Below, one piece after another: positions 15,943 to 24,317 of a DNA stretch of 64,000 nt (position 1 is the stretch's first letter; each line of letters starts with the position of its first letter). The translations under genes and the position numbers were made by a program. The notes below the pieces were generated by a model that had not been told where the DNA came from, made no database searches, and saw only the letters and a list, made by a program, of their open reading frames with translations. Origin of the DNA: JAICKM01 sp038228295 (GTDB lineage: Bacteria; Chloroflexota; Chloroflexia; QHBQ01; JAICKM01); NCBI GenBank assembly GCA_038228295.1, contig JBBRPH010000002.1, positions 1 to 64,000 of the forward strand, given 5' to 3'.

Positions 15943-16230
15943 TTAAAACAGGCCGAAGCGCTTCTTTTTGCGGCCTACGATATACAGCGGTTGGGAGCGC
16001 CTAATCGCCTCGCGGTGCGCGTGCAGGCCTGCTTGGGCCTGCTTTTGCCGCTCACCCATCAACGTGCGCCAGACCACCAACGCGACGATCGGATAGGCTC
16101 CGCGGGGCAGGTCGCTCAACAGGTTGCGGAGCAGGCTGATCGTCGGCAGCAGATCCAAATACTGCCACGGTCCTGGTAGGCGGGGTGCGATCAGCCGCAC
16201 TGGGCTAACAGTTGTGCTTTTGCGTGCCAC
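15943..16230 (-). CDS. Small conserved-looking protein with one membrane segment
   Basis: 95 residues from GTG 16230, preferred because GAGGAG lies 8 nt upstream; the longer frame to 16287 starts in a short repeat of the CGACCGACGACTGATGACC type. Features: PWQYLDLLPTISLLRNLLSDLPRGAYPIVALVVWRTLM with a hydrophobic helix, then a charged region (GERQKQAQAGLHAHREAIRRS) and a basic end GRKKKRFGLF. No family recognised. The next gene upstream on the strand (DUF4230 protein) ends 54 nt before, so they may form a two-gene unit. Confidence 0.6.
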   Translation of the reverse strand: MARKSTTVSPVRLIAPRLPGPWQYLDLLPTISLLRNLLSDLPRGAYPIVALVVWRTLMGERQKQAQAGLHAHREAIRRSQPLYIVGRKKKRFGLF

Positions 16231-16283
16231 AGGTCTCTCCTCGGTCATCAGTCGTCGGTCGTAAATTCGGAACTCAGCAGGTG

Positions 16284-17255
16284 TCACGGTGTGGGGCTGG
16301 CGGCGAGTTCGGGTAGTGGGAATGGTGTGGCGGTCGCTGGGTTCGGCGCGCTGCTATTTGGCGGCAAAAAGGTCACGCTATCGTAATGTAGCCCGCGCAG
16401 CAGCGTGCGGAGGGTAGTTTCAGCGTTATTCTGCGCCGTCTTCAGCACGCCGTCTTCCTGCGCCTGGTTGACAATCTCTTGCTCGGCCCGCTGGCGGATT
16501 TGTGTCTCCAAATTGGGATCGGCTTTGGTGAAAAAGCCGGTTTGGCGATCATAGACCGTGGACTTATTGTTGTCGAGCGAATGGCTTAAGATTTCCGCCG
16601 CCGGCAAGCGCATGGTGACGGTATTGCTGACCACCTGCACGTCTTCATCGCGCAATTTACTCAGGTCCACTCCGGCGATGACATTACCATAGGCAATAAA
16701 TAGGATTTTGTCACTGGTTAAACCAGCCGGCAAGGCACCCGTAGACTCCCCTGTCAGCACGGTTTTGACGGTGTAGCGCGCGGTCTCGAGACGGCTCAAC
16801 GCCTGTACCTGTTCGACTACTGACGGACCTTGTGGCTGGATAATCACCGTCGGAGTGATCATTAAGTTGGGGAAGCGCGGAACCATCCCGCTGAGGCCGC
16901 TGAACCCGCTGTTCAGCATACCTGCGCCGAGCAACCCACAGGCCAGCACAACCATCGCGGCGAGCGCCAGCAGCCAGATGCAGGCATTACCGGTGCCGCG
17001 GCGTGGCGGCGCCATAGCAGGCGGCGGGGTGCCCTCGGCCGGCACATAGAGCGTAGATCGGTCGGGTGGCGCCGCCGGCGCTAGGCGGTCGGGTGGCAGG
17101 TAGGCGGCAGAACCCGGCGCGGGGGGGGACTGTAATGCGCCCCCTAGCTGCGACGGGAGGGGAGGCGGTAGATCCTTTCCGCCCGTGGCGCGGCGTGGCA
17201 TCGTATCCAGATGATCGTCGCCTTCAGCGGCGGTGTGCTGATAGTCTTGCCCCAT
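16284..17255 (-). CDS. DUF4230 membrane protein
   Basis: 323 residues; GGAGGT before ATG 17255. An N-terminal Pro-rich cytoplasmic segment (about 1-88) is followed by one transmembrane helix (ACIWLLALAAMVVLACGLLGAG) and an extracytoplasmic DUF4230 domain: VVEQVQALSRLETARYTVKTVLTG, DKILFIAYGNVIAGVDLSKLRDEDV, NTVTMRLPAAEILSHSLDNNKSTVYDRQTGFFTK, then a helical tail (AEQEIVNQAQEDGVLKTAQNNAETTLRTLL). The family is common in Gram-positive-type bacteria; its role is unknown. Divergent from the LCP gene, sharing a 135-bp promoter region, which hints at an envelope function. Confidence 0.85.
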   Translation of the reverse strand: MGQDYQHTAAEGDDHLDTMPRRATGGKDLPPPLPSQLGGALQSPPAPGSAAYLPPDRLAPAAPPDRSTLYVPAEGTPPPAMAPPRRGTGNACIWLLALAAMVVLACGLLGAGMLNSGFSGLSGMVPRFPNLMITPTVIIQPQGPSVVEQVQALSRLETARYTVKTVLTGESTGALPAGLTSDKILFIAYGNVIAGVDLSKLRDEDVQVVSNTVTMRLPAAEILSHSLDNNKSTVYDRQTGFFTKADPNLETQIRQRAEQEIVNQAQEDGVLKTAQNNAETTLRTLLRGLHYDSVTFLPPNSSAPNPATATPFPLPELAASPTP

Positions 17256-17278
17256 AGATAGCGGACCTCCTGCCGTCC

Positions 17279-17287
17279 GTTATAGCA
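17279..17287 (-). promoter_or_regulatory. Extended -10 promoter of the DUF4230 gene
   Basis: Minus-strand TGCTATAAC, with the -10 TATAAC at 17279-17284, 24 nt before ATG 17255. It faces the plus-strand LCP promoter 40 bp away. Confidence 0.55.
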
Positions 17288-17324
17288 CAGGGCGTGCCCT
17301 CTGTAGAGGTCGCGGTGCGACTTG

Positions 17325-17333
17325 TGCTATAAT
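17325..17333 (+). promoter_or_regulatory. Extended -10 promoter of the LCP gene
   Basis: TGCTATAAT with TATAAT at 17328-17333, 57 nt before the TTG start. No -35 is evident, as at 5365. Confidence 0.65.
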
Positions 17334-17389
17334 GAACCATTGGCCCGAACCTGACCCGCTGCGTTCCCGTTGCTAGAGGAGCTAGCCCG

Positions 17390-19033
17390 TTGAACCGTGA
17401 ACCGCCTAATCCCCCTGACGACGAAACGCGCCCCATGCCGGCGGCCGACCGCCCACCACGAGCGCGCCCTTACACCCCGCCGGAGAGCCGCGCCGGGCGC
17501 TTAGACGACCGCGACTTGCCGTCCGCTTTGCGCGAGGCGGCGCCCGCTCCCACAGCCTCCCGTCCCGGCCGGCGTGGCGCCGACCCGCCGCTGCCCACCC
17601 CGCCCCGCTGGGCACAGCCGGAGCAGGCTGCCCCATCAGCGGCCGCGCCGTCACCGGCCCCGCCGGCGACGCGGCCGGTCCCGCCGGCCCAACCGTGGGC
17701 GACGCGCCGACCGGCGAGTAATGGGCTGCCGAGCATCCCGGCGCGTCGCCGCCCGCGTACCGGCACCGGGATGCGGCGGCGACCAGTGCTACTGGGAATA
17801 CTGGCGGTGCTGCTACTGGCCTTTGGCGGGCTGATCGTGCCGCGTCTGTTCAAGGTGCAGGAGGTGACAAGCGCTATCTTTGTCACACCGCCGCCGCGCC
17901 CGGCCGGGGCGGCCGCCTTTCCCGACTGGAGCAAGCAGGAGCGGGTCAACATCTTGCTGCTCGGTCTGGATACGCGCGTGCCCGGCGATTCCCGTAGCGA
18001 CACGATGATCCTGGTCAGCATTGATCCGGCGACCAAGACAGTCGCGCTGATCTCCATTCCGCGCGACCTCTGGGTGCCGATCCCCGGCTTCGGTGAAAAC
18101 CGCATCAATGCGGCCTACCAGTTCGGCGAAACGAATAACGTAGCGGGCGGCGGGCCGGGCTTGGCGATGCAAACGGTGGAACAAAACTTCGGCGTACCGG
18201 TGCATTATTTTGCCCAGGTGGATTTTGAGGGCTTTCGCGGCATCGTGGACGCGCTCGACGGGGTGACGGTGGATGTGCCCCGCCCGTTGATTGACAACGA
18301 ATATCCCTCCGACACCGGCGCGGCCTACCAGCGCATCTATATCCCGATGGGCGTGCAGCACATGGACGGGCGCGTGGCGTTGCAATATGTCCGCTCGCGC
18401 CATGCCGATAGTGATTTGGGCCGCAACGAACGCCAGCAGGCGATGCTGCTGGCGCTACGCGAACAGGGCACACGCATCAGCATCTTGAGCAAGATTGACG
18501 GTGTGTTGAGCGAACTCAAAGGGGCGGTGCGGACAGACCTATCGTTTACCCAGGTTGGCTCACTGGGGAAGCTGGCCCAGGACATTCCGCGCGACGCGGT
18601 GCGCCAGCTGGCTATCGGCGGCGATCTGATTGAAGACGGCAACGTCAACGGCGCGGCGGTACTATTGCCGCACTGGGCTGCGATCCGCTCGGCGGTGCAG
18701 GCGTTGACCGGTGGCCCGGCTCCGCAAGCCGAGGCGGCGACCCTGGCGGTAATGAACGGCACCGATACCGCCGGCTTGGCGCGCCTGACCGCCGAGCGAC
18801 TGCGTAACGCCGGGTTCACCGTGCCCGATAGCGCGGTGGGTAACCCACCGGATGCCGGGGCCGGGCGCTACCCGCTGACGCGCATCACCGACTACAGCAA
18901 CGGCAATAAGCCTGCCACGCTGCGTCGTCTGCTCGACGTGCTGAAGCTGCCCGCTGATCGCGTGACCCGTGGTAGCGGCGGCCTCGCCGGAGTGGACATC
19001 CAGGTGATGATCGGGGAAGACTTGGCGCGTTAG
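17390..19033 (+). CDS. LytR-CpsA-Psr (LCP) family protein with LytR_C domain
   Basis: 547 residues from TTG 17390; AGAGGAGC lies 7 nt upstream. LCP enzymes attach teichoic-acid-like or other glycopolymers from lipid carriers to peptidoglycan. A Pro/Arg-rich cytoplasmic region (1-123) precedes one membrane helix (VLLGILAVLLLAFGGLIV, about 128-145), then the LCP domain: NILLLGLDTR, GDSRSDTMILVSIDPATKTVALISIPRDLWVPIP, NRINAAYQFG, the catalytic-type Arg block VALQYVRSRHADSDLGRNERQQ. The C-terminal domain (about 440-545, ATLAVMNGTDTAGLARLTAERLRNAGF) is LytR_C. Length is normal for two-domain members. Confidence 0.93.
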   Translation: MNREPPNPPDDETRPMPAADRPPRARPYTPPESRAGRLDDRDLPSALREAAPAPTASRPGRRGADPPLPTPPRWAQPEQAAPSAAAPSPAPPATRPVPPAQPWATRRPASNGLPSIPARRRPRTGTGMRRRPVLLGILAVLLLAFGGLIVPRLFKVQEVTSAIFVTPPPRPAGAAAFPDWSKQERVNILLLGLDTRVPGDSRSDTMILVSIDPATKTVALISIPRDLWVPIPGFGENRINAAYQFGETNNVAGGGPGLAMQTVEQNFGVPVHYFAQVDFEGFRGIVDALDGVTVDVPRPLIDNEYPSDTGAAYQRIYIPMGVQHMDGRVALQYVRSRHADSDLGRNERQQAMLLALREQGTRISILSKIDGVLSELKGAVRTDLSFTQVGSLGKLAQDIPRDAVRQLAIGGDLIEDGNVNGAAVLLPHWAAIRSAVQALTGGPAPQAEAATLAVMNGTDTAGLARLTAERLRNAGFTVPDSAVGNPPDAGAGRYPLTRITDYSNGNKPATLRRLLDVLKLPADRVTRGSGGLAGVDIQVMIGEDLAR

Positions 19034-19034
19034 T

Positions 19035-19095
19035 CGGCGGGCGGCGATTATCGGTAGGCGGTGGGCGGTAAATTATCGACCCATTTATGCAGAAC
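19035..19095. repeat. Short-word repeat mosaic before rph
   Basis: Words such as GTCGGCGGGCGGCGATTATC and GGTAGGCGGTGGGCGGTAA, then GCAGAACTCAGCACTCGCAAC, of the same kind as at 13445 and 60447. It fills almost the whole gap between the LCP and rph genes. Confidence 0.55.
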
Positions 19096-19125
19096 TCAGC
19101 ACTCGCAACAGGGAAAGGATTTACC

Positions 19126-19863
19126 ATGCCGCGACCCGACGGACGCGCGAATGATCAGTTACGCCCTGTGACAATTACGCCGCACTTTCAGCGCGGGCCG
19201 ACAGGGTCGGTGCTAATCGAGGCCGGGCAGACGCGCGTGGCGTGCGCGGTGAGCGTGGACACGAAGGTGCCGCCCTGGTTAACCGGCAAGGGCCGTGGCT
19301 GGTTGACGGCGGAGTATGGGATGCTGCCCGGCTCGTCGTCCCAGCGTATCAGTCGCCCGATCAACAAGCCCGACGGCCGCGCGACCGAGATCCAACGCCT
19401 GATCGGCCGTTCGTTGCGCGCGATGGTAGACCTGGATCGCACCGGCGAGATCCTGTTACAGGTGGACTGCGACGTGCTGGATGCCGACGGCGGCACGCGC
19501 ACTGCCGCGATCACCGGCGCAGCGGTGGCGGTAGTGCTGGCCCTGGCCCGTGTGCAGATGCAGGGCGGCTTACCCCCCGGCCCGTTGCCGTTGCACGGCC
19601 TGGTAGCGGCGGTCAGCGTCGGCCTGATAGACGGGGAAGTGCGGCTGGATCTGCCTTACGCCGAAGACTCGCGGGCCGAGGTAGACTGCAATCTGGTGCT
19701 GACCGGCGCAGGCGAATGGATCGAGGTGCAGGCCACCGCCGAACACGGCAGTTTTAGCCCGGCCACCCTCAACGAGTTTTTGCGTTTAGGGGAGGCGGGC
19801 ATCCGCACCCTATTTGCGCAACAGCGCGCCGTGCTGGCCGCAGTGGGCGTGACGGACCTCTGA
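19126..19863 (+). CDS. rph: Ribonuclease PH
   Basis: 245 residues from ATG 19126 (AGGA 8 nt upstream); an earlier ATG at 19087 lies in the repeat. RNase PH trims the 3' ends of tRNA precursors by phosphorolysis. Landmarks: RPDGRANDQLRPV, EAGQTRVACAVSVDTKVPPWL, GWLTAEYGMLPGSSSQR, GRATEIQRLIGRSLRAMVDL (phosphate-binding Arg), VDCDVLDADGGTRTAAITGAAVAV with the catalytic Asp residues, and VEVQATAEHGSF-like C-terminal block. The next gene is the CCA-adding enzyme, so two tRNA 3'-end genes sit side by side. Confidence 0.96.
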   Translation: MPRPDGRANDQLRPVTITPHFQRGPTGSVLIEAGQTRVACAVSVDTKVPPWLTGKGRGWLTAEYGMLPGSSSQRISRPINKPDGRATEIQRLIGRSLRAMVDLDRTGEILLQVDCDVLDADGGTRTAAITGAAVAVVLALARVQMQGGLPPGPLPLHGLVAAVSVGLIDGEVRLDLPYAEDSRAEVDCNLVLTGAGEWIEVQATAEHGSFSPATLNEFLRLGEAGIRTLFAQQRAVLAAVGVTDL

Positions 19864-19914
19864 TCGGCAACGTGAGATTGCCTTAGCACCGCTTCTGCGT
19901 ACTTGATCCGGCCC

Positions 19915-19944
19915 TTGACAGGGTACGCAGGTGCGTGGTATAGC
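19915..19944 (+). promoter_or_regulatory. Consensus promoter for a leaderless CCA gene
   Basis: TTGACA (19915-19920), 18 bp, TATAGC (19939-19944), and ATG at 19951, 6 nt after the -10. The transcript should begin at or next to the start codon; no ribosome binding site is present. Confidence 0.75.
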
Positions 19945-19950
19945 AGCGGC

Positions 19951-21213
19951 ATGGATACAAGTGAAGCGGCGGGGCGGCAAGCGCTGTTCTACAGCGCGCT
20001 CCCGCCGGCGTTGGCGACATGGCTGCGTGACCTGGCGATAGAAACCAGCGCGGCAGGCACACCAATCTATCTGGTCGGTGGGGCGGTGCGTGATCTGTTG
20101 TTGGGCCGCTCGCCGTTGGATCTCGACTTGGTGTTAGCGGGCGATGCGCTGGGCTGGGCGCGGCGGCTGGCGGCACGGCAAGGCTGGCGCGTCACCGGGC
20201 ACGCAGCGTTCGGCACGGCCACGATCCACTTGCCGGCGGAGCTTGCGCCACTGCCGCCCGCCAATCCGGGGCTGGACTTCGTGACGGCGCGGCGCGAGAC
20301 GTATCCGCAGCCCGGCCAGTTGCCGCTGATCATGCCCGCCGACCTGCCCGCCGACCTGGCCCGGCGCGATTTCACGATCAACGCTATGGCTCTGGCTCTG
20401 GACCCCTCTGCTCCCACCCTACTAGACCCGCACGGCGGTCAGGCTGACCTAGAAGCCGAGAAGATCCGCGTCTTGCACAAGGACAGCTTCCGCGACGACC
20501 CCACACGAATTTTGCGCGCCGCCCGTTATGCCGCACGCTTCGAGTTCCGCGTGGCGCCGCAGACAGCGGGCTGGATCACCGAGTCCCTGGCGGCGGGGAT
20601 GCTAGATCAGCTGACTCCGGCCCGTATCTGGCATGAACTGGCGCGCACGCTGGCCGAAGCTACTCCCGGCCCGGCACTGGCCCTGTTGCAAGCCTGGGGC
20701 GTGCCGGCCTGCATAGCGCCAGGTTTGCAGTGGGAAGCCGGCTGGGCTGGCGACCTGCGCTGTACGCCCGACCCGGCCTTGCGGCTGGCCTTGTGGCTCG
20801 CCCATCTGCCCCCCACCGCTCGCGCAGGCAGCGCCGGCCGCCTGAACCAATCCTCCCGCCCTGCCGACGAGTTAGCGGCGTTGTCGGCCGGCGCACCCAC
20901 GCTGCCGGGGGCTGGGCCGATAGCCGTGGTCGCTGCGCTGCGCCCGTTCCCCGCGCCGATCCTGGCCCTCGCCCGCTGCCTAGCGCCTAAGCCGGTAGCG
21001 GCAGTGCTGGATCGTTATATCAACGAGTGGCAACACATCACGCCCCGCCTTACCGGCGACGATCTGCGCGCATTGGGTTTGCCTCCCGGCCCGCAGTACC
21101 GCCTGCTGCTGGATACGTTGCGGGATGCGCGCCTGGAAGGCCGGCTGGAAAGCCGCGCGGATGAGGTGGCCTTTGTGCACGCCTGGCTAGAAGCGCAGGC
21201 ACTGCTGGGGTGA
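19951..21213 (+). CDS. cca: CCA-adding / poly(A) polymerase family nucleotidyltransferase
   Basis: 420 residues; ATG 19951 is chosen over the upstream start at 19903, which lies in the promoter. Class II tRNA nucleotidyltransferase head: IYLVGGAVRDLLLGRSPLDLDLVLAGDA (Gly-Gly and DxD metal motif), FVTARRETYPQPGQLP, LARRDFTINAMAL, LLDPHGGQADLEAEKIRVLHKDSFRDDPTRILRAARYAARF. The C-terminal helical part is more divergent and lacks an HD domain. It should add or repair the 3' CCA; a poly(A) polymerase or A-adding variant cannot be excluded. It follows rph. Confidence 0.9.
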   Translation: MDTSEAAGRQALFYSALPPALATWLRDLAIETSAAGTPIYLVGGAVRDLLLGRSPLDLDLVLAGDALGWARRLAARQGWRVTGHAAFGTATIHLPAELAPLPPANPGLDFVTARRETYPQPGQLPLIMPADLPADLARRDFTINAMALALDPSAPTLLDPHGGQADLEAEKIRVLHKDSFRDDPTRILRAARYAARFEFRVAPQTAGWITESLAAGMLDQLTPARIWHELARTLAEATPGPALALLQAWGVPACIAPGLQWEAGWAGDLRCTPDPALRLALWLAHLPPTARAGSAGRLNQSSRPADELAALSAGAPTLPGAGPIAVVAALRPFPAPILALARCLAPKPVAAVLDRYINEWQHITPRLTGDDLRALGLPPGPQYRLLLDTLRDARLEGRLESRADEVAFVHAWLEAQALLG

Positions 21214-21222
21214 GCAGGCGGC

Positions 21223-22557
21223 TCAGTCGCCGGTACTGCGGCGTAGGGTGTAGACAGCGACTCCAGCCACGGTCGCCAGGGCGGCGGTGCCGATGAGCAG
21301 GCCGTTGAAGCCGAAAGCGTTGACGAGCGGGGCACCCAGCGCCGCACCAATCACATTGCCCAGCGCCAGAAAGACCGAGTAGAGGCCCATCACTGTGCCG
21401 CGATCCTGCACGCGGCCTTCGGTGATGTCGGCCAGGTAGGCCAGCGCGACCGGGGTGAAGCCGCTCTCGACAAAGATGGCGGCGAACAGCAGCGGCAACA
21501 GCCACCACCCGCCGGTCGGCCCGAGCAGGCGCATATTAATGGCAAACAGCACGACACAGACGGCGAAGGTACCGCCGATAGCCCAAACCATGATGTCGGT
21601 TTTGCGGAGCCGGCCGTACAGGCTGCTCCAAAAGGCAATCCCGATCATGAAAGCCACGCCGAAGGCCAGGAAGATATTGCTGACTTGTGCGCCACCAAAG
21701 CCGCCCGACAGCAGTTGCGTCGGGTCGGCCGTGGTGCGACTGAGCAGCCCACTGGCGTGGCTGAACCAGAGGCCGACCACGCCGTTGATCGCGACCCAGG
21801 CCGGGGCAAAATGCCAGAGGGAGCGTAGACTGAGCAGCCCGCGATAGGCGCGCAACTGTTCACCCCAGCCGGCGGTATGGCCGGCGGTCACGGCGGCTCC
21901 GCTCGGTGTGGCAGTAGCCGTAGCGTGGGTGGGGCGACTCTCGCGGATAAAGAAGAACACCAGCACTGCCGCCAGAATATGGAATACCGACACTAGACGC
22001 AGCCCATCACGGCCAAAGGCATCCCATAGCCGCCCGCCGAGAAACGGCCCCAGCACGATGCCGAGCAGCGTCCCCAGTTCGTATAGACCCATGACCTGCC
22101 CGCGCAAGGACGCGCTGCCCGCCGTCACATCCGAGAGGAAGCCAAGCGTGCCCGGCGTGGTGGCCGAGGTCGCCAGCCCTTCCAGGACGCGGCCAAAAAA
22201 GATGACCGCCAAGATCGTCGTCAACGGGTGGATCTGCACGGCAAACGCCGCAATGATAGGGCCGACCAACAGGAACGGCTTGCGGCCGATGCGGTCGCTC
22301 CAACTGCCGAAGATAGGGGCCAGCAAGAACTCGCTGGCGAAATAGGCGACGGTGAGCCAAGCGATCACGGATGGGTTGATCTTACCGGTGCCGCTGACCA
22401 CGCGATTGAGGTAGAACACCAGCAACACGCCCGCCGCTCCGCCACCCACGCGCAGCAGGAAGCCGACGACAATACCGGCGATCAGCGAGGCATTGAGGTG
22501 CCCGGCCAGTGTGCCGGCGACCGGTGGCGAGGTGGTTTCGGCTTGTGAGGGGATCAT
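21223..22557 (-). CDS. Major facilitator superfamily transporter
   Basis: About 444 residues from ATG 22557, preceded by GGAG; ATG 22566 is an alternative and the longer frame to 22632 enters a repeat. About 12 membrane helices: LIAGIVVGFLLRVGGGAAGVLLVFYL, VIAWLTVAYFASEFLLAPIFGSWSDRIGRKPFLLVGP (GSWSDRIGRKP is the loop 2-3 motif), GLATSATTPGTLGFLSDVT, MGLYELGTLLGIVLGPFLGGRLWD, and in the second half FLAFGVAFMIGIAFWSSLYGRLRKTDIM and VMGLYSVFLALGNVIGAALGAPLV. Looks like a drug/metabolite efflux-type proton antiporter; substrate unknown. Convergent with cca. Confidence 0.9.
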   Translation of the reverse strand: MIPSQAETTSPPVAGTLAGHLNASLIAGIVVGFLLRVGGGAAGVLLVFYLNRVVSGTGKINPSVIAWLTVAYFASEFLLAPIFGSWSDRIGRKPFLLVGPIIAAFAVQIHPLTTILAVIFFGRVLEGLATSATTPGTLGFLSDVTAGSASLRGQVMGLYELGTLLGIVLGPFLGGRLWDAFGRDGLRLVSVFHILAAVLVFFFIRESRPTHATATATPSGAAVTAGHTAGWGEQLRAYRGLLSLRSLWHFAPAWVAINGVVGLWFSHASGLLSRTTADPTQLLSGGFGGAQVSNIFLAFGVAFMIGIAFWSSLYGRLRKTDIMVWAIGGTFAVCVVLFAINMRLLGPTGGWWLLPLLFAAIFVESGFTPVALAYLADITEGRVQDRGTVMGLYSVFLALGNVIGAALGAPLVNAFGFNGLLIGTAALATVAGVAVYTLRRSTGD

Positions 22558-22698
22558 AGGCTCCATTCGGCGTGAAACGTGAATTTGTGCGTCTTTGTAA
22601 ATAATACGTTTGACGATAGCAGAAGGTCGCACCCGGCGGATCTACTGTACCATAGGGGTTGGGGGCGCGTCAAACGGATGGGAGACCACCTAGCCGTC

Positions 22699-22732
22699 GT
22701 TATCACGTTTGACGTTTCACGTCTCACGTCTC
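22699..22732. repeat. TTTGACGTTTCACGTCTCACG repeat stretch
   Basis: Tandem near-copies of the ACGTTTCACGTCTCACGTCT word between the MFS gene and the pheST leader. A reverse-oriented partner, GTGAAACGTGAATTTGTG, is at 22571-22588. Confidence 0.65.
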
Positions 22733-22774
22733 CTGCTCCGCCCAATGACCGACCCCGCATCCGCCGCAGGGATC

Positions 22775-22804
22775 TTGACTTAGGGGTTGTGCCTCTGGTA
22801 TATA
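22775..22804 (+). promoter_or_regulatory. Promoter of the pheST T-box leader
   Basis: TTGACT (22775-22780), 18 bp, TATATA (22799-22804). Transcription would begin near 22811, about 20 nt before T-box stem I. Confidence 0.75.
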
Positions 22805-22830
22805 TAGCGTAACAATTTGACTATAGTTAT

Positions 22831-23096
22831 CGGCGGAGATGAAGCGAGTAGCCCCCCAGGACGGATCAGAGAGCGGAGACGCCACGCTGCGAGTCGCCGC
22901 CCGCACCGGTGGGTGAAGTTCCCTTCGGAGCCGCAGGGGTGAACCGGCCGGCGCGGCCCTATTAGCCCCCGCCGGGCGCGTCCCGTTACCGACGTATTCC
23001 AAGCGCCTGCGTGCCGCCGATCGGTGGGTTTGCCGGGCGGAATCAGGGTGGTACCACGCGGCCGCGCCTCGTCCCTGTACGAGGCGCGGCTGTTTT
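22831..23096 (+). promoter_or_regulatory. Phenylalanine T-box riboswitch with terminator
   Basis: The T-box sequence AGGGTGGTACCACGCGG (23045-23061) binds the 3' end of uncharged tRNA. Stem I can be drawn: CGGC (22831-22834) pairs GCCG (22930-22933) and GAAG (22841-22844) pairs CUUC (22923-22926), leaving a loop with GCGAGUA on one side and GAAGUUC on the other. The exposed codon is TTC at 22919-22921, which is Phe. GGATCAGAGAG (22863-22873) resembles the distal-loop contact element. A perfect 12-bp terminator stem (23061-23072 with 23079-23090, GCCGCGCCTCGT/ACGAGGCGCGGC) followed by TGTTTT overlaps the T-box. pheS starts 113 nt after the stem, so uncharged tRNA-Phe should turn on pheST. Confidence 0.93.
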
Positions 23097-23202
23097 GTGC
23101 GTAAAACGTAATGCGTACTTTGGCGCAGTTTGGTCAGAAATCGGCTTTTCCGTTTTAACAGTTACGTTTCACATTTTACTTTTTACCCAAAGGGGGTTAG
23201 AC

Positions 23203-24222
23203 ATGGACACACAAGTAACTACGTTGCAAGCCGAAGCCGAGGCGGCGCTGGCGACGGTGAACGACGCGGCGGAGTTAGCCGAGTGGAAGGCACGCTACTT
23301 GGGCGAGCGCGGCGCGCTGACGGCGCTATTGCGCGGCATCGGTGCGCTACCCAAAGAGGGGCGCCCGGCCGCCGGGCAGGCGATTAATGTGATCAAGCGA
23401 GCACTGGAAGCGCAATTGGCCGCGACGACGGAGCGCATCCAGGCCGCCGGGCTGGGCCAGGCGCTGGAAGCCGAGCGGCTTGATATTACGCTGCCGGGGC
23501 GACCGCAGGCGTTGGGCGGCACTCATGTGGCGACCCAGACGATCCGCGATGTGCTGGCCGCTTTCACTCAGATGGGCTTCGCGGTCGTCGAAGGGCCGGA
23601 GATCGAGCTAGACTACTACAACTTCGAGTTGCTGAACATCCCGCCCGAACACCCGGCGCGCTCCCAGCATGATACTTTCTACCTGACCGAGCAATTGCTG
23701 CTGCGGACGCACACGTCGCCCAACCAGATCCGCGTGATGCAACGCCGGCCGCCGCCGATCCGCGTGGTTGTGCCCGGCAAATGCTATCGCGCCGAGGCGA
23801 CCGATGCCACGCACGAAGCCTATTTCCACCAGATCGAGGGGCTGGCGGTGGACCGGGGCATCACCCTGGCCGACTTGAAAGGCACATTGGCGGCGCTGGC
23901 GCGGGCTTTGTTCGGCGCAGATCGCCGCGTGCGCTTCCGCTGTGACTATTTCTCCTATGTCGAGCCGGGTGTGGACCTGGCGATTGACTGCCAGGTGTGC
24001 GGCGGCGTAGGCTGCCGCGCCTGCAAGTTCACCGGCTTCCTGGAGATCATGGGCGCGGGCATGGTCCACCCGCAAGTGTTGCGCAACGGTGGCATTGACC
24101 CGGAGGTGTATAGCGGCTTTGCCTTCGGCATGGGTGTCGAACGCATCGCCATGTTGCGCCACACCATTGACGACATCCGCCTGTTCTATACCAACGATCT
24201 GCGCTTCTTGCGCCAGTTCTGA
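23203..24222 (+). CDS. pheS: Phenylalanyl-tRNA synthetase alpha subunit
   Basis: 340 residux-length class II aminoacyl-tRNA synthetase subunit (339 residues plus stop); ATG 23203 follows GGGGG by 6 nt, and the longer frame from 23011 runs through the T-box. N-terminal coiled coil (1-90), then motif-bearing catalytic domain: GPEIELDYYNFELLNIPPEHPARSQHDTFYL, LLRTHTSPNQIRVM, VVPGKCYRAEATDATHEAYFHQIEGL (motif 2), GVGCRACKFTGFLEIMGAGMVHPQVL and FGMGVERIAMLRHTIDDIRLFYTNDLRFLRQF (motif 3). It pairs with PheT as an alpha2-beta2 enzyme charging tRNA-Phe. Controlled by the T-box leader. Confidence 0.98.
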   Translation: MDTQVTTLQAEAEAALATVNDAAELAEWKARYLGERGALTALLRGIGALPKEGRPAAGQAINVIKRALEAQLAATTERIQAAGLGQALEAERLDITLPGRPQALGGTHVATQTIRDVLAAFTQMGFAVVEGPEIELDYYNFELLNIPPEHPARSQHDTFYLTEQLLLRTHTSPNQIRVMQRRPPPIRVVVPGKCYRAEATDATHEAYFHQIEGLAVDRGITLADLKGTLAALARALFGADRRVRFRCDYFSYVEPGVDLAIDCQVCGGVGCRACKFTGFLEIMGAGMVHPQVLRNGGIDPEVYSGFAFGMGVERIAMLRHTIDDIRLFYTNDLRFLRQF

Positions 24223-24228
24223 TCGCTG

Positions 24229-24270
24229 AGTGGAAAGTAGAAAAAAAGTAGAAAGTGAAAAGTTGCAAGT
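24229..24270. repeat. A/G-rich short-word repeat between pheS and pheT
   Basis: GTGGAAAGTAGAAAAAAAGT, AGAAAGTGAAAAGTTGCAAGT: repeated AAAGTAGAAAGTGAAA words within the 95-bp gap, of the same kind as the GTGAAACGTGA repeats elsewhere. Confidence 0.55.
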
Positions 24271-24317
24271 GGCCGGCTGGGTTGTAGCCGTCCGACTTTT
24301 GACGGTGGGAGGGTGAA

